Shown: positions 1 through 9,689, numbered from the stretch's first letter. The stretch: DNA of 64,000 nucleotides from Posidonia oceanica (GCA_037176725.1 JAZBRS010000014.1:74010501-74074500); one strand, 5' to 3'. Numbers and translations are program-made. Notes: generated from the sequence alone by a model not told the origin.

Positions 1-300
1 TCCCCAGCCGATCGCCCTCGGCTGAATCCCTTGCGGGCTGGCACCCCAAACTGCTCGGCGAAAGGTCTGTCAACCTGACACTTTTCTCGGCTGGTCACCC
101 CAGCCGAGTCCCCAATTGGTCGCCCCAGCTGGATCCTTATCTCTGCGGGCTGGCACCCCAAACTGCTCGGCAAAAGGTCCGTCAACCTAACGCTCTTCTC
201 GGCTGGTCACCCCGGTTGAGTCCCCAGCTGATCGCCCTCAGCTGAATCCCTTGCGGGCTGGTACCCCAAACTACTCGTCTGACAAGCACGACACTCTTGT
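1..300 (+). repeat. Repeat of about 110 bp with stem-loops (F, 3' region)
   Basis: Three copies of a unit begin near 34, 146 and 254, recognisable by GCGGGCTGGYACCCCAAACT. The same unit occurs inverted in A at about 9690-9990. Each unit carries short hairpins on the sense strand, for example GGCTGG/CCAGCC around a 5-nt loop, CAGCCGA/TCGGCTG near 6-25 and AGCTGA/TCAGCT near 226-243. The last two have the same loop (TCGCCC), and the C-G pair of one is a T-A pair in the other, as expected for a conserved fold. Confidence 0.7.
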
Positions 301-302
301 CA
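280..302 (+). other. Conserved stem-loop TGACAAG/CTTGTCA (F)
   Basis: A 7-bp stem (280-286 with 296-302) closes a 9-nt loop. The homologous site in A is 9653-9675 with the same stem. In E (27240-27260) the stem is GACAAA/TTTGTC, a compensated change. In B (44236-44256) it needs G-U pairs on the sense strand. It lies a fixed short distance before the 11-bp hairpin at 341-367. Confidence 0.65.
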
Positions 303-340
303 TCACTCCCTGCTTTCGATGCCATGGACGCGCTGGCCAA

Positions 341-367
341 CCCCTGGTGTCATCCCGACACCAGGGG
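341..367 (+). other. Conserved 11-bp stem-loop (F)
   Basis: CCCCTGGTGTC (341-351), loop ATCCC, then GACACCAGGGG (357-367): a perfect 11-bp hairpin followed by GCATCTTTT. The same hairpin lies just downstream of the DUF7745-like ORF in A, B and E, with compensated or G-U changes. It resembles a bacterial intrinsic terminator in shape only; this is plant DNA. Confidence 0.8.
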
Positions 368-408
368 CATCTTTTGATCGCCCCACGGTATCATTCTCTC
401 CCCCTTTC

Positions 409-435
409 CCCTATGACGTTCCTGGCGTCATAGGG
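409..435 (+). other. Second conserved stem-loop (F)
   Basis: CCCTATGACG (409-418) pairs with CGTCATAGGG (426-435) around TTCCTGG. The homolog in A (sense strand of 9521-9545) keeps the loop core TTCCTGG. Its stem has two positions that pair only as G-U in the minus-strand RNA, which suggests that pairing matters in RNA. Confidence 0.65.
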
Positions 436-500
436 ATGGTTTCTTCTCATCATTCCCTTACCCCTTCTTTGCCGGCCGATAAGTCCGATATCTTATCATT

Positions 501-950
501 CTCATCATGATCTCATCCCCTCTTTAGCTTAATTTCTCATCATGATCTCATCCCCTCTTTAGCTTAACTTCTCATCATGATCTCATCCCCTCTTTAGCTT
601 AATTTCTCATCATGATCTCATCCCCTCTTTAGCTTAATTTCTCATCATGATCTCATCCCCTCTTTAGCTTAATTTCTCATCATGATCTCATCCCCTCTTT
701 AGCTTAATTTCTCATCATGATCTCATCCCCTCTCTTTAGCTTAATTTCTCATCATGATCTCATCCCCTCTTTAGCTTAATTTCTCATCATAATCTCATCC
801 CCTCTTTAGCTTAATTTCTCATCATGATCTCATCCCCTCTTTAGCTTAATTTCTCATCATGATCTCATTCCCCTCTTTAGCTTAATTTCTCATCATGATC
901 TCACCCCCCTCTTTAGCTTAATTTCTCATCACTACCTCATCCCCTCTTTG
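501..950 (+). repeat. 35-bp tandem repeat array (F)
   Basis: About a dozen copies of a 35-bp unit with core CATCATGATCTCATCCCC and CTCTTTAGCTTAA. Spacing between successive GATCTCATCC motifs is 35 bp, with small indels near 728, 870 and 900. Each unit contains the palindromic stretch CATCATGATC. The flanking GATAAG...CTTATC hairpins (about 478-497 and 957-977) bracket the array. The related array in A (8790-9470) is in the opposite orientation. Confidence 0.85.
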
Positions 951-1019
951 CCGGCCGATAAGTCCGACATCTTATCATTCTCATCATGATCTTGCCCCCT
1001 CTTATCAATCAATCAATCA

Positions 1020-2070
1020 CTCGTGCTAGGCTGATATCCGAAACTATCAATCAATCTATCAAACTCGTGCTAGGCTGATATCCGAAACTATCAACAATCA
1101 ATCACTCTCAGGCTGATAACCTAAACTATCTTCTGGCCGATCCATGGTTGGCCCGCAGTTGTGTTATACGGCTGACATCCAGTAACTGTCCCTCGTAATT
1201 GCACTTTTCCAGTTGATAGGTCTGTAAACTATCCACCGGTTGACAGGACCGTAAACTGTCGCTCCAGTTGGTAGGACTGTAAACTACCGCGTGCAATTAC
1301 GTTATACGGCTGACATCCAGTAACTGTCCCTTGCAATTGCGGTTTCCAGTTGATAGGACTGTAAACTATCCTCCAGTTGATAGGTCTGTAAACTATCCGC
1401 CGGTTGACAGGACCGTAAACTGTCGTTCCAGATGATAGACTGTAAACTATCCCGCAATTGCATTATACGGCTGATATCCAGTAACTATCCCTCATCATCG
1501 CGCGTTTCCAGTTGATAGGTCTGTAAACTATCCGCCGGTTGACAGGACCGTAAACTGTCGCTCCAGTTGATAGGTCTGTAAACTATCCACCAGTTGGTAG
1601 GACTGTAAACTACCACGTGCAATGATGTTATACGGCTGACATCCAGTAACTGTCCCTCGCAATGCTGTTTCCAGTTGATAGGACTGTAAACTATCCACCA
1701 GTTGATAGGACTGTAAACTATCCGCCGGTTGACAGGACCGTAAACTGTCGTTCCAGATGATAGACTGTAAACTATTCGGCATTGCGTTATACGGCTGATA
1801 TCCAGTAACTATCACTCATGGTTTGTGGGTTTCCAGTTGATAGGACTGTAAACTATCCTCCAGTTGATAGGTCTGTAAACTATCCACCGGTTGACAGGAC
1901 CGTAAACTGTCGTTAGGCTGATACTCCTAAACTATCACCCACAACCATGTTATACGGCTGATATCCAGTAACTATCACTCACAACTGCTCCGGTTGACAG
2001 GACCGTAAACTGTCGCTCCCGGTTGATAGGACCGTAAACTATCCGGACGATAAGCCCGTCACCTTATCAT
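1020..2070 (+). repeat. Array of 4-5 bp mini-hairpins with co-varying stems (F)
   Basis: Dozens of short modules follow one another. Examples are GATAG-loop-CTATC, GACAG-loop-CTGTC, GGTAG-loop-CTACC, GATA-TCCAGTAAC-TATC and GACA-TCCAGTAAC-TGTC. The 8-9 nt loop is conserved (consensus like GNCYGTAAA or TCCRGTAAC) while the stem changes in matched pairs. Modules sit in larger units of about 170-190 bp marked by TTATACGGCTGA. No protein-coding potential is evident. The related array in E is 26315-27110. Confidence 0.75.
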
Positions 2071-2603
2071 TTTTTTTCTCCTTTTCGGCGTGACCTTGTC
2101 CCAGGAAGATGAAGTCACGCACCCCCTTTCTGCGATAGGAGAGTTGGCCTCTTTCCTCTCGCGCCCTTCTTTCCTGCTAGCTTGCTCCCCGGGCGGGGAC
2201 CAGCTGCACCCTGTTTTCCTTCGCTTTGTCGTGCAAGCCTGCCCTCCCTGCCAGGCATTTGCACCACATCGCGCCTTTTTACCATTTTCTTGCATCATCT
2301 CTGCATTTTCTTAGCTAGCACTGCACGCCATTTTAGCATCATCAGTATCACTTGCACAGCATTAGCATTTTCTTCTAGCTGCACTAACTTTTATACTAAC
2401 TCTTGCATTGCACTCGCATCAGCATACATACACACAGCACAGCATCCATCTGCACTGGCATTTTGCATTGCGGCAACGGGCTACGATCTTCGGTGCATCC
2501 GCCGAATAAGTAGCTCACGCCCATAGCAACCCGCTGCTCCCGCCGGTCAGATGGGGTGTCTTGTCAACCCTGAGCAGCGGCCGCGCTCCGCTTGCCCTCG
2601 CTC
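2071..2603 (+). other. Gene-less spacer before the polypurine tract (F)
   Basis: A pyrimidine-rich stretch (about 2065-2200) is followed by a GCAT-rich segment (about 2280-2480) whose counterpart in B is 41830-42040. At 2550-2568 lies an inverted copy of the LTR terminus. A 7-bp hairpin CCTGAGC/GCTCAGG (2569-2575 with 2600-2606) sits directly before and overlapping the tract. No ORF is convincing. Confidence 0.6.
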
Positions 2604-2616
2604 AGGGAGGGGCATC
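2604..2616 (+). other. Polypurine tract (F)
   Basis: AGGGAGGGGCATC lies immediately upstream of the LTR start TGTTGACACC, where the plus-strand primer of LTR retroelements is expected. Element B has the same 13 bases in the same position (41696-41708, minus strand), although its LTR is from a different family. This conservation supports the assignment. Confidence 0.85.
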
Positions 2617-4500
2617 TGTTGACACCCCATCTTGGCAGGCCTAGACCCTTGGAGCCCTCTGGTTGATTGCTGGATCAAACCCCAACCAAACCCTAACCCT
2701 AACCCTCCTCTCAACCCTTCAAAATCAGCCCGTTTTGGCCTAAACCTTTACCCCCCTTCCCAACCTCTGAACCTATCCAAAATTCATAGGAAAACCCACC
2801 ACTATCCACTCAACAAACCTACCCAAAAACCTAGGATTTTCCAAGCCTGACCCATTCCCAAAAACCCTAGAAAACTTAGGTGAAACTACCCTTTTTCTAC
2901 ACCTTGAAACCCCTCCAAAACCTCTTTAGAATCAAACCAAAATTTCAGACCCAAGACTTCAAAACCTAGACTACCCACCCACCAATTTTCACCCAATTCC
3001 GAGACCATTAGGACCCTCTTTCACCCAAATTATCCTTTTCTCTCTCCGGGATTATCGTTTTCTCTCTCCTCTCTCTCTCCTAATTATCATCTCCCTTTTT
3101 CCCCCCTTCTCATCCTTTTTGGGTCTGGCTGTGGGCCCCCTCTGTGCTTCTACCCTTCCTCTATCCTATCCCTATTTTTACTTTATTTTTAACACTTTTT
3201 CTGAATTTTAAAAATCGTTTTCCTCCAACCTATCTTTTTTCCTTTTATTCCCCTTTTTATTCCATTTCTTCCCTCCTTCTCTTTTCCTTTTCTCCCTTTT
3301 GCAAAAATCCACAAAAACCCATAAAAATCTGCAAAACCTCAAAGCATAAAACAACAAATCAGTACCCTAAGAAAAATAATTAAAAAATATATTAAACAAG
3401 CCATTAAGAACTTGAACTTAACTAAAACAAGCTAAAAAGAAAACTAAACATGCAAACTAAAAAATACAAAACAAATCAAAAGAAAACACTGAAAAATCAA
3501 GGAAAAAACTAAAATAAAATCAAAACCCGCCAAAGGTGAAAACCCATCAGAAGAATTAAAAAACAAACCCAAAAAGAAGAATTAAAAAATCAAATACTAA
3601 GACAAGTAATTAAAGAAGGCAAAGGACTTAACCTAGTAAACATAAGAAAAACAAGTTAAAAGCTTAATTAAAAAAGAAAAGAAAAACACATCTGAAAAGC
3701 TTAAAAACACCCTATCAAACCAGAAAAATCCAACTAAAAACTTCAAGAAAAATCCTTAAATAAAAATCAAGACATAACTTAAAAGACTTAAGAAAGAAAA
3801 ACCCTAAGAAGACTACAACTTTAAAATCTAAAACCAACCCTAAAATAATACGAAATAAATCCTGAAAAATCCTAATCAATACCCTAAGTGTCCAAAAAAA
3901 GAAATAAAATTTTTTAAAAAGGGATTAACAAACATTTAAACAAGTGAAAACCAATTAAGAACAAAACCAAAGTCCTAAAACCCTAATCAAGCCCAAAACA
4001 CATTAATCAACTCAAAATAACCATTAAAAATCTTAATTAAAATCCTAATCTACAGTACAACTCTTCTAATATTTTTATTTATTTTTTTTAGTTTATTTTT
4101 ACCTATCTTATTTCCCCATTCTACCCTCTCCTTCTCTCTTACTTTTCTTTTTTATTCTTTCTTTTCTTTACTGGGCTCAATTCAGCCCGTTTCCTTTTTT
4201 CTTTTATTTCTTCGTTTTTTTTCTCGGCCCACAGTCCGGCCTTCCCCACCCTTCTTCTTCCTCAATCTTCCTCTGCGTTTTTCTCCGGCCGATTCTCCCG
4301 CGAAGCTGCAGCAACAGGATTCCCTCCTCCTTTTAAATTCGAAGCTCCGTCACTTCATTCTACAGCAACTCGCCGCCTTTCCTTCGTCTCAGCAGCTTTT
4401 CCGGAGCCGGTCGCCCCGTCCCCTCCGCTGCAGTAACCGCCGGCCGAGTTTGAAATTCTCAGCTCGCGCCCAGCGCGCCAGCAGCCTCCCCTCTACTAGA

Positions 4501-4507
4501 TATAAGC
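4501..4507 (+). promoter_or_regulatory. Candidate TATA box in F LTR
   Basis: TATAAGC lies about 1.88 kb into the LTR. The A LTR has TATAAGC at the same relative offset (24417-24423, minus strand) and D has TTTAAGC (32708-32714). If real, U3 is about 1.9 kb and the transcribed R-U5 part about 4.2 kb. The transcription start is not visible in the sequence. Confidence 0.5.
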
Positions 4508-5474
4508 TTCCCGTCCTTCCTTCAGTGGAGGAGAGATAGACCTTCAATTGGCAGTGAGAGCGAGCAAGAGAGAGCAACGAGAGACCTCCAGCAAACCAGA
4601 GACCAAAATCCGAATTTTCTTTCCTTTCTGTGCGATCTTCCTCCTCCCCTGATCCTCTTCCAATTCCGGAGTGAAAAGAGAGAGGAGAAGAGAGTGTTTG
4701 TGAGTTCTGGGCATCCCGGAGAGAAGCCCTCATCAGAGCCCGATCCCTCCATCCAGTCTTCTTCTTTTCTTCTCTGAAAATATCAGCAGAGCATCCTTCT
4801 TTCTTTTCCAATCCCCCAGCACCACTCCAAGCCTCCACACTTCTCCCCATTGCTCCCCCAAGATCACCCAAAAACCAGCCATTTCCCAGCCTCATTCTCC
4901 GGCCATTCCACCCACTGAAACCACCTAAAACCACCCGGAAACACCCTGATCACCAGACCTGCAACCCAGCTCCTTTCTCTCACAATTCCCATCACTCCAG
5001 CCCGCAACTCCCTCCCAAACTTCACCCAGTCACTCACCAGGCCTCCACATTTCCAAAGCCCCCGGCCTCGAACCCAACCGCTCACCACAGCTTCCAAACT
5101 CCACCACAAACACTTACGCCACTCACTGATTAGAAAACCAGCCGACTTCCAATCTCCACCTACAGCCTCCCAAAAAACATTTCAACCACCCAGAACCACT
5201 CCCCGCACCTCCAGCGATCTCCCAGAGCGCTCCATCCAAGCCGACGAGCAGCAACACCCCTCCCCGACCTCCGGCAGCAACCTGTGAACCCAAATCAGTC
5301 GAACCACCACCCGTGCTGCGAAGCTTCCGTCTGACCATCTGGGAAGCACCGGAGGAACATTCAGAAGCCGCTCCAACCTTCGCGAGCGACGGACGACGCC
5401 CGCTGTGACCGAACGATCTCCGCCGACCGGCTCTGGAACCACTGACGTCGGGGGAACGACTCAGACGCGGAAAG

Positions 5475-5480
5475 AGGTAA
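5475..5480 (+). promoter_or_regulatory. Candidate 5' splice donor in LTR leader (F)
   Basis: AG|GTAA with the cut after 5476 ends a C-rich leader and opens a long T-rich stretch, the usual base change at a plant exon-intron border. Equivalent donors occur at the same offset in the other LTRs of this family (A 23471-23472, D 31754-31755). B and C have them at about 0.9 kb. Inference only; no transcript evidence. Confidence 0.4.
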
Positions 5481-7759
5481 ATTTTGCTTCCATTAGCTTC
5501 CTTTTCTTTTCCTCTCGCTTCCCCGCCCTTTAGACTAGCTTTTCCGGCCCTCCTGCTCCGTTTCCGCTCGCCGGTCCGGTCATCTTCTCCGGCAACGTCC
5601 TCCGGTCTTCACGGCGCTCCAGCCAGCGGAACGCCATCCCGGTGATCCCCGGAGCTCCGCACGGACGTCAGGAGTCTCCTCCGGTCTTCAGAGTGCAGCT
5701 TCGCTGCGTCGAATGGCCGGACCTAGCTTCAGACCTTCTGTAGAGTTCCGGCGAACGCTCCGGCACGTTCCAGACAGCGTCGTCCTCCACCGATTGCCGC
5801 CCTGCCTCCGCCAACTCCGGGAGCACCTCCTCCGCCCAACTGCGCATCCTCAGCCCCCCCTGTCGGCGGCACGAGCTCTGGAAGCTTCGTGCTACAGTGA
5901 TCGTCGCCGTCGACGATCAATACTGTTCACTTATTTTTCAGTTTATATAGTTTTAGGGTAAATATTGCATGTCTGTCCTAAGTTTCCTCTTTTTTGCATT
6001 CCAGTCCTTATTTCATTTATTCTGCTTAGTTCTTAATTAAATACTTTGCTAAATTGCACGATCTATTTATAGTTTTCAATATTTGCAAGTAGATCCCTTT
6101 ACTGTGCTGTGCTGCTTTAGTATTTTGTAATTTAGTCCTCCTGTTTTCAGTTTTTGCACTTAGGTCCTGCACTTAATCAGTTCATTTATTTACTCATATT
6201 TTACCATACTGTATTGCATCCTGGCCCCTTGCATGTTTTTATTTTTGCATTTAAGTCCCATGCACTGTTAGAACTTAGGATTATTTTTTATTTTTCCATA
6301 CTGCATTGCATTCCAAGTCCCTGCATTTTTCTATTTTTGCATTTAAGTCCATGCACTGTAGAAACTTAGGTTCTGATTTTTATTTTTGGTTGATGCATTG
6401 CATATTTGCCCCTCTACTTTATCATATTTGCAGTTAGGTCCATTTTAAATGGACAGTAACTGTGCTGCATGCATTTTAACTTACTGCATTGCATTTTTAA
6501 CCCCATGTTTTCCAGAAATTGCACTGTGGTCCTGTCATTTAAATTCCAGAGCATATTTTCCATACTAAATTGCATTTTCAGCCCCTGCATGATTTGAAAA
6601 TCACACCTAGGTCCCTGCATGTTTTAAAAAATCGTGTGAAAAGACCATTTTGCCCCTAGGTTGCATTTTAGCCCCTATGCCTACCAAATTTCATACAGAC
6701 CTTCCACTAGTACCTCCAGACTCCCCAGGACCTTGTTTTCTGGAAAATTTGCATTTTAGACCCTAGATTTTTTCAAAATTGCACTCTGACCCCTTTTGGT
6801 TTCAAAATCTCTTTTAAAGCATACCTTCTTTTCAAAACACCCTTCTGAGCCTAGTTTTTTTGCCAAATAGACCCTTGGCTTCCCCTGTTTTCAAAGTCTT
6901 CTCCTGTGGAACCCTGTTTTCTGGAAAATTTGCACTTTTAGCCCCTCTTCTTTTTCAAAATGCTTTCTAAACTCCTGGTTTTTCTCAAATTACTTCTCTT
7001 TACTTTTCTTGCTTTTGCATACATTCCGCACCCATTTAGTCTTGCATTTTAGCATCTTCTTGCACACACTTAGCACTTCTAGCTCCCTTTCACTTGGGAG
7101 GACCCTTTTACACATCCCTAGGACCTCCTGAACACCTAGATCTGTTCTTCTCTCCTGTTCTGGCCCTTCTGCTTTGGAGCTGCGATATCTTCCAATCCGG
7201 CCGTTGGATCTTCTCGAGTGAGCTGCCCAAGCGACCACAGCGAAGCGCTCTTCAGCATAGACCAGACAGATTTCAGATCAGGCTCCCGGATTTCCTGGTA
7301 CGTCCTCCTAAACTCCTGTATTGCATTCATTTGCATGGCATTTGCACAGTTTTCCTTGTTTTCGCTTTCTGTCTCTTTGAGCATGTAGAATAAGACTTCC
7401 CCTTTCTGCTTGTCTATTCAAATCCTCGTTTCGCGTTTCCCTGTGTGTTTCGTGTTGCGTTCTCCCTGGATTTGCCACTTTATGTGACTTTCTTCCCCTT
7501 TTTCCACGATCCGATCGCATCGCGAGCTTTGGGCAGCATGCGAGACACACCGTGGAACGGTTTAGTGGGAAACAGTCGCAAAGAGGTGGTAACCCCTCCA
7601 TTTGCCCCTTCCCCCCTCAGTAGGTCTTCACACCTACTCTGAGTGGTCCTAAACAACGTCTGTTCTTACACGCACGTTGTTTTGACTCCCCTTTGGCCTC
7701 CTCTAATCTCTCTCTGCATTCTTGCATTTACAGGGCTTCTTCAAGGTTTTGCCTCACTG

Positions 7760-8160
7760 TTTTGGCACCGTTTCGCGTGCCCGCCCTCGTTTTCGCTCCG
7801 TCTTGCGTGCCCATCTGTTTTCTCGTCTCGTTTTGCGTGGTTTCCTGTTTCCTTGTCCCGTTTTGCGTGTTGTCCTGCTTTCTCGCTTGTTTTGTATGCC
7901 GGTTTCTTTCTCTCGCTCCGTTTTGCGTACCTTTCTGTTTTCTCGTCTCGTTTTGAGTAGTTTCCTGTTTTCTTGTCTCGTTTTGCGTGTTGTCTCGCTT
8001 TCTCGCTTGTTTCGCGTGCCGATTTCGCTTCTTTGCATCGTTTTGCGTGCCTTTCTCGTTTCTCGCCTCGTTTTGCGTGTTTTGCGCCGTTTTCCCTTGC
8101 ATGTCGATTGCATTGCATGGTTTTCTCGCTGTTTCGTTTTCTCGCTTGCATTTGCATATA
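7760..8160 (+). repeat. Degenerate tandem repeats in F LTR
   Basis: Units built on TCGTTTTGCGTGCC and TTTCTCGC recur every few tens of bases. Related tracts, reversed, are at 20980-21300 (A), 29440-29760 (D), 38940-39180 and 58060-58290 (B LTRs). They create long spurious ORFs in several frames rich in Arg/Lys or Phe/Ser/Leu, which I do not count as genes. Confidence 0.65.
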
Positions 8161-8610
8161 GGGCTATGATGCTTACTGCCTGGAGTTCTCACGAGCTAGG
8201 TTACGCCTGGTTCGGAACACAGACAGCGCAGCTGAGCACTTAGAGAGCACGTTTACTTCCTTGCATTGTTTCTTCCCACTTAGAGCACTCCTCGAGCATT
8301 CATTTAGGCATTCATAGGCACATAGGCATTCAATCCTGCATCTTTCTGCGTATGCGAGCGTAAGCCTAGAAAGACCGATTTTCGGGCGTGTCGGGGGTGC
8401 CTAATACCTTCCCCGCACGTAACAGGAGTCCTTACCCTGTCTTTTGGCCCGCAATGACCGTACCGCCCTTATCCTAGGTTAGAGTCATCTCATTTGCATT
8501 TGTTTGCATTTGTTTCCCTTTGCATTGCTTTGCTTTGCATTTATCGCTCGGTTTTGCGCGTTAATTCACGCATTACCCCGGTTTTCCTCGTCTTCCGTTA
8601 ATAGACGTGG

Positions 8611-8620
8611 TGGCGACTCT
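8611..8620 (+). other. PBS-like decamer inside F LTR
   Basis: TGGCGACTCT, 9 of 10 bases identical to the start of the tRNA-Arg primer binding site. It lies in a conserved context (AATAGACGTGG before it) about 120 bp before the LTR end. It is present in all six LTRs of the window (A 20518-20527, D 28975-28984, B 38501-38510 and 57616-57625, C 37958-37967). Confidence 0.7.
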
Positions 8621-8789
8621 GATTTGTCTTATCTTTTCCTTTTTCTCCTCGATTTTAAGTGTTTTTCGAGTTGAGCCTCTTCCTCGGATCTCAATCGCCG
8701 CTAAATAGCGAGCCTGGTTCCGATCGAGATCGCTACACCTGAGAGTGCTTAATTGTTGATAGTTTAGGATATCAGCCTGAGAGTGCTTG

Positions 8790-9510
8790 ATTGTTTGATA
8801 AGAGGGGATGAGATAATGATGAGGGTTATTGCTAAAGAGGGGGGTGGGATCATGATGAGAGTTATTGCTAAAGAGGGGGACGAGATTATGATGAGAACTA
8901 TTGATAAAGAGGGGGTGAGATCATGATGAGAGCTATTGTTAAAGAGGGGGTGAGATCATGATGAGAGCTATTGATAAAGAGGGGGTGAGATCATGATGAG
9001 AGCTATTGTTAAAGAGGGGGTGAGATCATGATAAGAGCTATTGATAAAGAGGGGGTGAGATCATGATGAGAGCTATTGCTAAAGAGGGGGTGAGATCATG
9101 ATGAGAGCTATTGATAAAGAGGGGGTGAGATCATGATGAGAGCTATTGCTAAAGAGGGGGTGAGATCATGATGAGAATGATTGCTAAAGAGGGGGATGAG
9201 ATCATGATGAGAACTATTGCTAAAGAGGGGGATGAGATCATGATGAGAGTTATTGCTAAAGAGGGGGTGAGATCATGATGAGAATGATTGCTAAAGAGGG
9301 GGATGAGATCATGATGAGAACTATTGCTAAAGAGGGGGACGAGATTATGATGAGAGCTATTGCTAAAGAGGGGGTGAGATCATGATGAGAGCTATTGCTA
9401 AAGAGGGGGTGAGATCATGATGAGAGCTATTGATAAAGAGGGGGATGAGATCATGATGAGAAAGAGGGGGTAAGATAATGATGAGAAAGAGGGGGTGAGG
9501 TAATGATGAG
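8790..9510 (-). repeat. 35-bp tandem repeat array (A)
   Basis: About twenty copies of a 35-bp unit (plus-strand core GAGATCATGATGAGAGC followed by TATTGMTAAAGAGGGGGT). It is the same repeat family as 501-950 in F but in the opposite orientation, consistent with A being a minus-strand element. The border 8738-8800 holds remnants of the GATA/TATC mini-hairpins seen at 1000-1130 in F. Confidence 0.85.
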
Positions 9511-9520
9511 AAGAAATCAT

Positions 9521-9545
9521 CCTACGACACCAGGAATATCATAGG
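9521..9545 (-). other. Second conserved stem-loop (A)
   Basis: On the minus strand CCTATGATA pairs with TGTCGTAGG around TTCCTGG. Two of the nine pairs are G-U on the sense RNA. It is the homolog of the hairpin at 409-435 in F. Confidence 0.55.
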
Positions 9546-9587
9546 GGAAAGAGGGGAAGAATGATACCAAGGGGCGATCAAAAGATG

Positions 9588-9614
9588 CCCCTGGTGTCAG
9601 GATGACACCAGGGG
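9588..9614 (-). other. Conserved 11-bp stem-loop (A)
   Basis: CCCCTGGTGTC (9588-9598) pairs perfectly with GACACCAGGGG (9604-9614). It is the counterpart of 341-367 in F, 27174-27200 in E and 44167-44194 in B. It lies downstream of the DUF7745-like ORF on the minus strand. Confidence 0.8.
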
Positions 9615-9689
9615 TTGGCCAACGCGTCCTTGGCATCGAAAGCAGAGGGTGATGACAAGATTGTCGTGCTTGTCAGACGAGTAGTTTGG

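Larger units (their letters stand above)
1..8737 (+). mobile_element. Element F: 3' part of a Tat/Ogre LTR retrotransposon
   Basis: The window opens inside the 3' non-coding part of a plus-strand element. Stem-loop repeats (1-2060) lead to a polypurine tract at 2604-2616 and directly into a 3' LTR (2617-8737). No pol domain of F is visible; its 5' LTR and genes must lie to the left. The sequence right of the LTR (8738 onward) is the same kind of 3' region in the opposite orientation and belongs to element A. I therefore infer that F inserted into the 3' region of A. The target duplication (right copy would be CCTGA) cannot be confirmed without the left end. Confidence 0.85.
2617..8737 (+). 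repeat. 3' LTR of element F (6.1 kb)
   Basis: It starts TGTTGACACCCCATC after the polypurine tract and ends GATCGCTACA. It belongs to the same family as the LTRs of A and D but is visibly diverged from them. The order is: an A/C-rich U3 with an AT-rich stretch (3300-4080); TATA-like site near 4501; C-rich leader to about 5476; then a T-rich stretch of degenerate units with TGCATTTAAGTCC (5960-6960). Next come GTTTTGCGTGCC-type repeats (7760-8150) and a conserved block near 8385-8620. Small ORFs inside it are low-complexity shadows and are not annotated. Confidence 0.88.

Noticed and set aside
341..376. Rho-independent terminator (hairpin followed by TCTTTT)
   Set aside because: The shape fits, but the surrounding sequence is a eukaryotic retrotransposon. 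The hairpin is better described as a conserved RNA element of unknown role.
2685..2715. Telomere-like CCCTAA repeats
   Set aside because: Only two to three imperfect copies (CCCTAAC), located at the start of the LTR, with related versions in the other LTRs of the family. Not a telomere or interstitial telomeric array.
7722..8243. Overlapping 140-170 codon ORFs in the LTR end, repeated in A and D
   Set aside because: Low-complexity products of tandem repeats (Phe/Ser/Leu/Arg-rich on one strand, Lys/Arg/Gln-rich on the other), present in several frames at once and not conserved as protein.
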